Shown here: positions 9,555 through 16,524 of the stretch, piece by piece
Numbering within the stretch: position 1 is the first letter of the stretch
How the letters are laid out: each line of letters opens with the position of its first letter
DNA from: an uncultured Flavobacteriales bacterium
GTDB lineage: Bacteria; Bacteroidota; Bacteroidia; Flavobacteriales; Schleiferiaceae
Assembly: GCA_905478295.1 (NCBI GenBank)
Contig: CAJQHZ010000002.1
Span: 1 to 64,000, forward strand
DNA length: 64,000 nucleotides
Direction: 5' to 3'
The notes under the pieces: generated by a model
The model's input: the letters and a program-made list of their open reading frames with translations, nothing else
What the model was told of the DNA's origin: nothing
Databases searched by the model: none
Position numbers and translations under genes: made by a program

Positions 9555-9562
9555 TAACTTTG
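9555..9562 (+). promoter_or_regulatory. Bacteroidota -7 promoter element
   Basis: TAACTTTG matches the TAnnTTTG consensus 21 bases before the ATG at 9584. A TTG at 9537-9539 could be the -33 part, but the spacer is shorter than usual. Confidence 0.6.
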
Positions 9563-9583
9563 TTTCTGTAAAAGAACAACCCT

Positions 9584-9838
9584 ATGAAAATCCCTATCAT
9601 CAAACACCTAGTTAATTTTGTCGAAGCAAACGACGAAGACTACATTCACGAAACTCTTGAAGTTCTTGAATCGTTGGCGGACGTACCGACGCTTAAAGAC
9701 GAAGAACTTGAAGTGATCGGGGAACTCATCTCAAACCTTTATGGTGCGCTCGAGGTGAATAAAGAAATCACAAACGGCACTTCCAAAAAAGATGCACTTA
9801 ACGGTTTTATGAAGCGCGTTTTAGGTTCAATTAATTAA
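9584..9838 (+). CDS. Small conserved acidic protein (DUF6952-like)
   Basis: An 84-residue, helix-rich, acidic protein with no signal or membrane segment. The sequence (IKHLVNFVEANDEDYIHETLEVLESL, broken here into its two halves by NDED, then FMKRVLGSIN) is familiar from flavobacterial genomes, where I recall it as DUF6952. Function unknown. It has its own -7 box and is followed 24 bases later by the UPF0145 gene, so the pair may be one operon. Confidence 0.7.
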   Translation: MKIPIIKHLVNFVEANDEDYIHETLEVLESLADVPTLKDEELEVIGELISNLYGALEVNKEITNGTSKKDALNGFMKRVLGSIN

Positions 9839-9862
9839 CTTAGACAGACTAAATAAACCGCT

Positions 9863-10177
9863 ATGATTACCACTACTACAGCCAACGTTCCAGGAAAAGA
9901 AGTTTCAGAAATCCTCGGCATCTCGCGTGGAAGCACCGTTCGCGCACGCAACATCGGTCGCGATATTTTTGCTGGACTGAAAAACATTGTAGGTGGGGAG
10001 ATCAGCGAATACACACGCTTGCAAGCGCAAAGTCGTGAACAAGCCTTTCAACGAATGGTCAAAGACGCGGAGTCCATGGGCGCTGATGCGGTCATCAACG
10101 TTCGTTTTACCACCGCAATGGTGATGCAAGGCGCTGCTGAAATGCTGGCTTACGGCACGGCAGTAAAACTGAAATAA
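9863..10177 (+). CDS. UPF0145/YbjQ family protein
   Basis: The 104-residue sequence has the family pattern: TTTANVPGKEV at the start, a central helix with QAFQRMVKDAESMGADAV, and INVRFTTAMVMQGAAEMLAYGTAV at the end. YbjQ-type proteins form pentamers and were once labelled heavy-metal binding, without a settled function. The stop codon overlaps the ATG of a 39-residue membrane peptide by one base (TAATG), a sign of translational coupling. Confidence 0.88.
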   Translation: MITTTTANVPGKEVSEILGISRGSTVRARNIGRDIFAGLKNIVGGEISEYTRLQAQSREQAFQRMVKDAESMGADAVINVRFTTAMVMQGAAEMLAYGTAVKLK

Positions 10178-10296
10178 TGATCTTCGGCGTTTTATACTTC
10201 GCATTCTGGGCCGTAATGCTTTCAGGAGTGGTATACTTTGGTATACGCGCTTACCAGCGAAGAAAAACAGAGGATTTTGAAGACCGCAGTAACTAG
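10177..10296 (+). CDS. Small membrane peptide coupled to the UPF0145 gene
   Basis: A 39-codon frame starts at the A of the UPF0145 stop (TAATG). It encodes one hydrophobic helix (IFGVLYFAFWAVMLSGVVYFGI) followed by a charged tail (RAYQRRKTEDFEDRSN). Its TAG is read inside the palindrome CTAG, which also supplies the stop codon of the ABC gene on the other strand. The coupling and the clean topology (basic, cytoplasmic C-terminus) support a real gene. No family is recognised. Confidence 0.5.
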   Translation: MIFGVLYFAFWAVMLSGVVYFGIRAYQRRKTEDFEDRSN

Positions 10297-11825
10297 TCCA
10301 CAGGGCTAAGTTCCACTATCCGGTCACACATATACCGAATCACATCGGGGTCGTGAGAGATGAAAATCATACTCAGGCCCCGATTTTTTTTAATTCCGTT
10401 CAATACGTTCAATACTTGGGATTGTACACTCACGTCGAGTGCGCTGACACTTTCATCACAAATCAGAACCTCCGGCGCTGCAGCCAATGCGCGAGCAATA
10501 CCAATACGTTGGCGTTGCCCTCCGGAAAATGCCTTCGGACGCTTTCTTAAATCCGCCACTGATAAACCCACCTCTTCCAGCAAGGATTGTGCTTCTTTCA
10601 GGCGCTCTACGGGTGATAAATCAGGGCGATGACGCTTAAGTACACTATCTAATATCCATCCGATACGTTTACTACCGTTTAAGGCGCTGAAGGGATCCTG
10701 AAAAATGAACTGGATTTTACTCGCATCGCCTGTGTAGGAAAAAGCAGTAGATTCAAAGCTGTTTAATCCCACAATGGCACGGCCTATTGAACTCTTTCCG
10801 CTCCCAGAAGGCCCTATGAGTCCTAGCGTTTCACCTTTTTTTAGGTGCAAGTCGATGCCGTCTATAATCCATTGTTTTGTCTTTCGGAACCCGGTTCTTC
10901 GGTCAAATCCAATGCGTAAGCCCGTAATGGTCATTACTTCTTCAGCAGCTATGGGGGCCGCTAAGTCGGCCTGCTTTGAAGGAACAGTGTCGTTCAGAAA
11001 GTCCTCCAGCACCGGCAATGGAAATGGACGTCCTTCTTTCGGTGGGCGACATCCCAAAAGCCCCTTCGTATAAGGATGTTTTGGCACTGTAAAAACCTGC
11101 TTTGCTGGGCCGGTTTCCACCGTTTCACCGCGGAATAAAACGACCACTTCATCCGCCACCTCAGCAACCACTTCTAGATCGTGCGAAATGAGCCAAAGTG
11201 CTGCACCACTTTCTCGTACAAGCTTATTTAATAGTGCTAAAATTTTACCTTCTACCGCTTTATCTAAAGCCGTGGTCGGCTCATCCGCAATGATCAATTT
11301 AGGCTTCAACAACATCGCCATAGCGATAACTACACGTTGACGCTGTCCTCCACTCATTTCGTGCGGATACTTTTTTGAACTGGATTCTGGATCGGGAATT
11401 TCAACTTCATGCAATGCTGCATGTACTGCCTTTTCGCGATCGACGCGGCCTAGCGTGGTGTGGCGTTCGAGCACCTCCTCTAACTGTCGACCAATGCGAA
11501 TAGAAGGGTGTAATGCCGTCATGGGGTCTTGAAAAACCATAGCCACCTCATTACCGCGAAGGTCGGACCAATTTTCGCTAGAAAAAGAAAGAAGGTCTTC
11601 GCTAAAAAGCTGGGCTACGACGGTTTTAATTTCTGCACGTTTATCCAGCAATCCCATGGCCATAAGTGCCGCGACGGATTTACCCGATCCACTTTCGCCA
11701 ACCACCGCAATGGTCTGGCCTGGGTTTAAGGTAAAGGTGAAATCACGCAATACCTGGTGGCCATCAAAGGCGATGGATAATTGGTCAATATGTACGACCG
11801 GTGCCGGCATTAGTTGTTGTCCCAA
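10293..11825 (-). CDS. Double ATP-binding subunit of a peptide-type ABC transporter
   Basis: Two complete ABC ATPase halves lie in one chain, as in YejF or a DppD-DppF fusion. The first has Walker A GESGSGKS, signature SGGQRQRV and Walker B LIIADEP. The second has GPSGSGKS, SGGQRQRIGIARAL and VLICDES. The insert between them (HPYTKGLLGCRPP) is the oligopeptide-transporter C-terminal motif that normally follows each half. It should power import of peptides or nickel-like solutes. No permease or binding-protein gene is adjacent, so its membrane partners are elsewhere. Its start overlaps the serine hydrolase gene by 16 bases. Confidence 0.9.
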   Translation of the reverse strand: MGQQLMPAPVVHIDQLSIAFDGHQVLRDFTFTLNPGQTIAVVGESGSGKSVAALMAMGLLDKRAEIKTVVAQLFSEDLLSFSSENWSDLRGNEVAMVFQDPMTALHPSIRIGRQLEEVLERHTTLGRVDREKAVHAALHEVEIPDPESSSKKYPHEMSGGQRQRVVIAMAMLLKPKLIIADEPTTALDKAVEGKILALLNKLVRESGAALWLISHDLEVVAEVADEVVVLFRGETVETGPAKQVFTVPKHPYTKGLLGCRPPKEGRPFPLPVLEDFLNDTVPSKQADLAAPIAAEEVMTITGLRIGFDRRTGFRKTKQWIIDGIDLHLKKGETLGLIGPSGSGKSSIGRAIVGLNSFESTAFSYTGDASKIQFIFQDPFSALNGSKRIGWILDSVLKRHRPDLSPVERLKEAQSLLEEVGLSVADLRKRPKAFSGGQRQRIGIARALAAAPEVLICDESVSALDVSVQSQVLNVLNGIKKNRGLSMIFISHDPDVIRYMCDRIVELSPVD

Positions 11826-12940
11826 CGGTCCATTTGAGCTAAAAGCGTGGTTTCCAATAAATTAAACTCCTTCGCAAATTTACCCCCGCTCTTATGCCCA
11901 ACCCGCACTACTATTCTGTTATGTACAGGGTCAACTATTATATGCTGACCCAACATTCCTCTAAAAGCGAAAACGTTTTGATGCGGCTCAGGATAAATCC
12001 AGAAACCGTGTCCGTATTCTGGGCTGCGGTAGCCTGCGCTGGCCATGGCTAAAAACGAAGAGTCTACCACGGACTGGCCGTCTATGTTTCCGTGATGCAA
12101 GACCAACTGGCCCAATTTTGCATAGTCACGAACGCTAGCGTTAACACAGCAAAAACCCAGTTCCAATCCTTCGGCTTGGTCCAAATGCCACGTTGCTGTG
12201 GACTCAAAACCGGCTTTTGCAAAGAGTTCACGGTTCGCATAGCTTGAAATACTTTCACCCACAGCGCGACTCAAAGCGATGGTTAAAATTTGCGTTTGTG
12301 CACTTTGGTATTCGAACACTTCTCCTGCGGGGTGTTTGCCCACAGGTATAGACAATGCCGTCTCAATCACGTTATCCCCGTAATACAGTTTTGCTGTCTT
12401 TGAAAATGGCGCTTTGTAATTCTCTTTTATTTGCATGCCCGCAGTCATGGTGCTGAAATGACGTAGCGTGGGCTCTGCGATACCTTCCGGAATCTCGTAT
12501 TCAGGGATATATTTTGTAATAGGGTCGTCCCAAGAATCGATATAACCGTCCTGAACTGCAATCTGCACCAACATCGTAATAATGCTTTTCGCCATGGAAA
12601 AACTATTACTCATCGTTGAGGGTTCGTGCGCATTCCAGTACTCTTCGAGCACAATCTCATCCTGTTCTACGACTACTAGTCCAGCCGTTTTGTAGGTCTC
12701 TATTTTTTCACGCGTTTCTGCATCCAAAACACGCTTCAATGTTTTAGAAACGGGCAGAGGAGTTGCATTAAACACAGGAATTTCACGCTGGTCAAAATGC
12801 TTACGGTCGTAGATATGTGCAGAGGTATGTCCATCGAAATATGCGCCCTTCACTCCCTTGATTAAATACCCATAAGGCGAGAATTTTAGAGCTAGAAAAA
12901 GAATAATGAGTACGGAAAGTACGCGCTTAGCTGTTTTCAT
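11810..12940 (-). CDS. Serine hydrolase of the beta-lactamase/NylB-like family
   Basis: An uncleaved N-terminal membrane segment (VLSVLIILFLALKFSPYG) anchors the enzyme, which then faces the periplasm. The SxxK motif is SMAK within SNSFSMAKSIITM. The second motif, normally YxN, reads YQS in VFEYQSAQTQ, as in NylB (6-aminohexanoate-oligomer hydrolase) relatives. The C-terminal GHGFWIYPE and GMLGQHIIVDP segments also fit that branch. The natural substrate is unknown; amidase or esterase action is likely. It is in a tightly overlapping minus-strand cluster with lipB upstream (14 bases) and the ABC gene downstream (16 bases). Confidence 0.8.
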   Translation of the reverse strand: MKTAKRVLSVLIILFLALKFSPYGYLIKGVKGAYFDGHTSAHIYDRKHFDQREIPVFNATPLPVSKTLKRVLDAETREKIETYKTAGLVVVEQDEIVLEEYWNAHEPSTMSNSFSMAKSIITMLVQIAVQDGYIDSWDDPITKYIPEYEIPEGIAEPTLRHFSTMTAGMQIKENYKAPFSKTAKLYYGDNVIETALSIPVGKHPAGEVFEYQSAQTQILTIALSRAVGESISSYANRELFAKAGFESTATWHLDQAEGLELGFCCVNASVRDYAKLGQLVLHHGNIDGQSVVDSSFLAMASAGYRSPEYGHGFWIYPEPHQNVFAFRGMLGQHIIVDPVHNRIVVRVGHKSGGKFAKEFNLLETTLLAQMDRWDNN

Positions 12941-13655
12941 GTGTATAAGGAGTTGTGGTTGGCACCAGGGCGCAACCGAATTGGTCTACAAAATGCTTCT
13001 TCAGATGGTCCTTGACCTCTTCTAGATCGACCTCGCGGCCCAATTCTAAATGAAGCGAAGTCACCGGCTTGTCGCTGATGCCACAGGGCACGATCAAGCC
13101 AAAATGCTTTAAGGATGTGTTGATGTTTAGTGCAAAACCGTGCATCGTGGTCCACCTTGACGCTTTGACACCCATGGCACAAATTTTACGTGCAAGTGGT
13201 GTGCCGGCATCTAACCAAACCCCTGTCTCTCCATCCGACCTTCCGGCCGTTAAGCCGTATTCCGCGAGTGTTTTAATAACAACGTCTTCAAGGTAACGCA
13301 GGTATTTATGAATGTCGGTGAAGTAATGGTCAAGATCAAGAATTGGGTATCCGACAATCTGGCCTAGACCGTGATAAGTAATGTCACCGCCACGATTTAC
13401 GGGGTGGTAATCTATTCCTTCCTCTTGCAAGCGTGCTTGATCCACAAGAAGGTGTGCTTCCTTACCGCTTTTACCTAGCGTAAATACGGGCGGGTGCTCT
13501 ACGAAAATGAGGTGGTCGGTCGTCTCCTCAGCCCTTTCTGGAGTTTTGCGATTGACCAATTTTTGATCGACCGTTCGCTCAAACAACTTCGTTTGAAAGT
13601 CCCAAGCCGCACCATAACGTACGGTTCCTATATCTTGAAATTCTACTTTTCTCAT
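12927..13655 (-). CDS. lipB: Octanoyl-[ACP]:protein octanoyltransferase LipB
   Basis: LipB moves octanoate from acyl carrier protein to lipoyl domains, the first step of lipoate synthesis. The conserved RGGDITYHGLGQIVGYPI block (residues about 80-97), the MGVKASRW Lys and the Cys of LIVPCGISD form the active site. The frame extends to 13676, but the ATG at 13655 is preferred: it sits just behind the stop of the upstream gene (13658) and gives the family's usual N-terminus (MRKVEFQDIG). No lipA is in the window. Confidence 0.93.
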   Translation of the reverse strand: MRKVEFQDIGTVRYGAAWDFQTKLFERTVDQKLVNRKTPERAEETTDHLIFVEHPPVFTLGKSGKEAHLLVDQARLQEEGIDYHPVNRGGDITYHGLGQIVGYPILDLDHYFTDIHKYLRYLEDVVIKTLAEYGLTAGRSDGETGVWLDAGTPLARKICAMGVKASRWTTMHGFALNINTSLKHFGLIVPCGISDKPVTSLHLELGREVDLEEVKDHLKKHFVDQFGCALVPTTTPYTHENS

Positions 13656-13657
13656 GA

Positions 13658-14200
13658 TTATTTGTGCCAATTCCATTGGACGCCAATGGGAATGTCAAAC
13701 TGCCAGCCCCATAATCCACTGGGACCACCGTTCGTTCGTGACCACTGCGGCCACAGATACACACCTACGCCTTGGCTAATCCACCAGGTATATTGCAAAC
13801 CTAGCCCAACCTTTACGTCGTTTGACGAAAAACTCGTGCCCATCACCGTTTGGCTTGTATGGTAGCCCATTCCTGCATGAATATCTGCTAATAAACTGTG
13901 GGATAAATCACTGCGGCCCAGCAAAAGGTACTGCGCGCGCATGGTGGCATTCACGCTCTGTGTCAAAGGATCCCAGCTTGTACTGGCCTCTGCACCAAGC
14001 GCCCACTTTGGCGTAAAAAATAGGCTTCCGCCTAGGTCTAAATCTAGGTGTGCGTTAACGATTTGCTCCCCTTGGCCTTGAACGGTTGCGAAGCCACCTA
14101 CATAACCTAATCGGTCCCCCTTTTGCCAATACGGCTGCGCGGTACACAAGGCGTTTGTGAACAACGCAAACAGGAAAGGGCAAAATCGGCTAAATCGCAT
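13658..14200 (-). CDS. Outer-membrane beta-barrel protein
   Basis: A signal peptide (MRFSRFCPFLFALFTNALCTAQ) is followed by about 158 residues of amphipathic strands with many aromatic girdle residues, for example GLQYTWWISQGVGVYLWPQW and WGWQFDIPIGVQWNW at the C-terminus. This is the look of an eight-strand outer-membrane protein. No family name is secure. It is the first gene of the lipB cluster; lipB starts 3 bases after its stop codon. Confidence 0.6.
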   Translation of the reverse strand: MRFSRFCPFLFALFTNALCTAQPYWQKGDRLGYVGGFATVQGQGEQIVNAHLDLDLGGSLFFTPKWALGAEASTSWDPLTQSVNATMRAQYLLLGRSDLSHSLLADIHAGMGYHTSQTVMGTSFSSNDVKVGLGLQYTWWISQGVGVYLWPQWSRTNGGPSGLWGWQFDIPIGVQWNWHK

Positions 14201-14223
14201 ACTGCTAAGCTACAAAAGGCAAT

Positions 14224-14231
14224 TATCTTTG
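14224..14231 (+). promoter_or_regulatory. Bacteroidota -7 promoter element of lysS
   Basis: TATCTTTG matches TAnnTTTG and lies 24 bases before the lysS ATG. No clear -33 TTG is seen at the usual distance. Confidence 0.6.
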
Positions 14232-14255
14232 TTGCCTTAATATACGCATTGCATC

Positions 14256-15977
14256 ATGGCAAGATTATTATCAGAACAGGAGCAGCTCCGACGTACCGCA
14301 TTGGAAAAATTAAGAGGTCTAGGTATCGACCCTTATCCCGCTGCAGAGTACACCGTTACCCACCATGCTAACGACCTTGCTTCCAGCTATACAGAAGGCG
14401 CAGAGGGCTTTGAGCACGTACGCATCGCAGGACGCCTGATGACAAAACGCATCATGGGAAAGGCTTCGTTTGCCGTACTTGCCGATGCCACTGGCGAGCT
14501 ACAGATCTACGTGAATCGCGACGAAATTTGTCCAGATGAGGACAAAACGATGTACAATGATGTATTCAAAAAACTCTTAGATATTGGCGATTTTATCGGT
14601 GTAGAAGGACACGTGTTTACCACACAAACGGGCGAAATGAGTCTGCATGTGAAGGAATTGGTGGTACTTTCTAAATCACTTCGTCCACTTCCCGTCGTGA
14701 AAAAAGATGCCGACGGTAAGATTTACGACCAATTAACAGATCCTGAAATTCGCTACCGCCAGCGTTATGTAGATCTCGTAGTAAACCCAGGGGTAAAGGA
14801 AATTTTCCGCAAGCGTAATCGCGTGATCAGTACGATGCGTAACATCTTCAATGATGCAGGTTACATGGAGGTCGAAACACCCATTTTACAGCCCATTCCT
14901 GGCGGTGCGGCGGCTCGCCCATTCATCACCCACCACAACGCGCTAGACGTGCCGTTGTACTTGCGTATTGCCAACGAACTCTACCTCAAGCGCCTCATTG
15001 TAGGTGGTTTTGAAGGCGTTTATGAATTTGCAAAAGACTTCCGCAACGAGGGCATGGACAAAACCCACAATCCGGAATTTACAGTAATGGAAATCTATGT
15101 GGCCTACAAGGATTACCACTGGATGATGAAGTTTGTAGAAAACATGCTCGAGAAAGTGGCAACGGCTGTAAACGGTACCACCGATGCAACTATTGGTGAG
15201 AACACCGTTAGCTTCAAGGCGCCGTACGCCCGAGTACCTATCCTAGAGGCCATCAAGGAGCACACCGGTTTAGGTCTCAGCGGCAAGACAGAAGACGAAG
15301 TGCGCGAAGCAGCGAAATCTATCGGGCTTGAAGTAGACGAAACCATGGGTAAAGGAAAACTTATCGATGAAATCTTCGGCGAAAAGTGTGAGAAGCACTA
15401 CATCCAGCCGACCTACATCATCGACTACCCCGTGGAGATGTCGCCACTGTGTAAGAAGCACCGCGACAATCCAGAACTCACGGAGCGTTTTGAGCTCATG
15501 GTGAACGGTAAAGAAGTTGCAAATGCATACTCTGAGCTTAACGATCCTATCGACCAATTAGAGCGTTTCGAGGACCAATTGAAATTATTAGAAAAGGGAG
15601 ACGACGAAGCGATGTTCATCGACCAAGACTTCATTCGTGCCCTAGAATATGGTATGCCCCCTACCTCCGGTTTGGGAATCGGTATCGACCGCCTTACCAT
15701 GATGCTCACCAACCAGGACAGCATCCAAGAAGTGCTCTTCTTCCCGCAAATGCGTCCTGAGAAATTTGAAACCGTCGCTAGTCCAAAAGACTTCGAGGCG
15801 ATCGGTGTCCCTCAAGAGTGGTCCGTGCACATTGCGCAAGCCGGTTACCATACGGTAGAAAGCTTGCGTGCGAACAAACCTGCGGCATTGCATCAAAAAC
15901 TCAACGGGTTCCGCAAAAAGAATAAAATAGAAGTTGCCGCACTCGCTCTTGATGTAGTCGAAAGCTGGTTCAAATAA
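14256..15977 (+). CDS. lysS: Lysyl-tRNA synthetase, class II
   Basis: Charges tRNA-Lys. The N-terminal OB fold (VRIAGRLMTKRIMGKASFAVL) recognises the anticodon. The class II core has motif 1 (YMEVETPILQPIPGGAAARPF), motif 2 (FAKDFRNEGMDKTHNPEFT) and motif 3 (GLGIGIDRLTMMLT). The typical bacterial enzyme is about 500 residues and ends soon after motif 3. This one has an extra ~70 residues after FFPQMRPE, ending in a helical segment rich in Lys and Ala (HQKLNGFRKKNKIEVAAL). That extension is common in Bacteroidota LysRS as far as I recall. Confidence 0.96.
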   Translation: MARLLSEQEQLRRTALEKLRGLGIDPYPAAEYTVTHHANDLASSYTEGAEGFEHVRIAGRLMTKRIMGKASFAVLADATGELQIYVNRDEICPDEDKTMYNDVFKKLLDIGDFIGVEGHVFTTQTGEMSLHVKELVVLSKSLRPLPVVKKDADGKIYDQLTDPEIRYRQRYVDLVVNPGVKEIFRKRNRVISTMRNIFNDAGYMEVETPILQPIPGGAAARPFITHHNALDVPLYLRIANELYLKRLIVGGFEGVYEFAKDFRNEGMDKTHNPEFTVMEIYVAYKDYHWMMKFVENMLEKVATAVNGTTDATIGENTVSFKAPYARVPILEAIKEHTGLGLSGKTEDEVREAAKSIGLEVDETMGKGKLIDEIFGEKCEKHYIQPTYIIDYPVEMSPLCKKHRDNPELTERFELMVNGKEVANAYSELNDPIDQLERFEDQLKLLEKGDDEAMFIDQDFIRALEYGMPPTSGLGIGIDRLTMMLTNQDSIQEVLFFPQMRPEKFETVASPKDFEAIGVPQEWSVHIAQAGYHTVESLRANKPAALHQKLNGFRKKNKIEVAALALDVVESWFK

Positions 15978-15989
15978 TACCTAAACGCC

Positions 15990-16505
15990 ATGAAAAAATT
16001 CCTTTTTGCCCTTCGTTCCATTGGCCTAACAGTCGTCGGTTTAATTATCGCAATACTCGTAACCACCGGTTTACACAGTTTCTTTGGACTGTTTTTAGAC
16101 CCATTGCCGATGGTCGATTTACAAGCGGCAGATTGGAGTGGGCGTTCAAATATCATATCTGCCTACATGACCGCGAATCCCTTTGCGATCTACAGTATGC
16201 TTATCGCACATGGCATGGGAGCTGCGCTGGCGGTGTTTTTTTATACCAAAACCATTATAGTGCCCTCGTGGTCTACACAAACGCGTAGAAAACCGTTTAT
16301 AGGTTCCATCGTCTTACTGGCACTCTGGCTTTGGGGCGATGTACAAAACGACATGTTTGATGTGCCCGTGGGAGTACTTTGGACCACTATAGACGTATTT
16401 ACGACAACAGCGTTGTCGGCGTTGGCCTTTGCCTTTGCTGGGGGCTTGCGTAAACATGCGGGCACCGAAAGTGTTACTAACGAAGATGGCGTGTACCGCG
16501 GATAA
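15990..16505 (+). CDS. Four-helix membrane protein, unknown function
   Basis: The 171-residue protein has about four membrane spans (near residues 9-30, 65-85, 103-120 and 128-150) and a short polar C-terminus. No catalytic motif is visible apart from the scattered polar residues of WLWGDVQNDMFDVP between spans 3 and 4. It starts 12 bases after lysS and may be read through from it. It resembles small hypothetical membrane proteins of Flavobacteriales; I cannot name a family. Confidence 0.6.
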   Translation: MKKFLFALRSIGLTVVGLIIAILVTTGLHSFFGLFLDPLPMVDLQAADWSGRSNIISAYMTANPFAIYSMLIAHGMGAALAVFFYTKTIIVPSWSTQTRRKPFIGSIVLLALWLWGDVQNDMFDVPVGVLWTTIDVFTTTALSALAFAFAGGLRKHAGTESVTNEDGVYRG

Positions 16506-16524
16506 TATCGGTCGACCGTAAGTT

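Noticed and set aside
14224-14371. 82-residue frame overlapping the start of lysS in another phase
   Set aside because: It lies across the lysS promoter and first codons; the lysS start is certain from family alignment.
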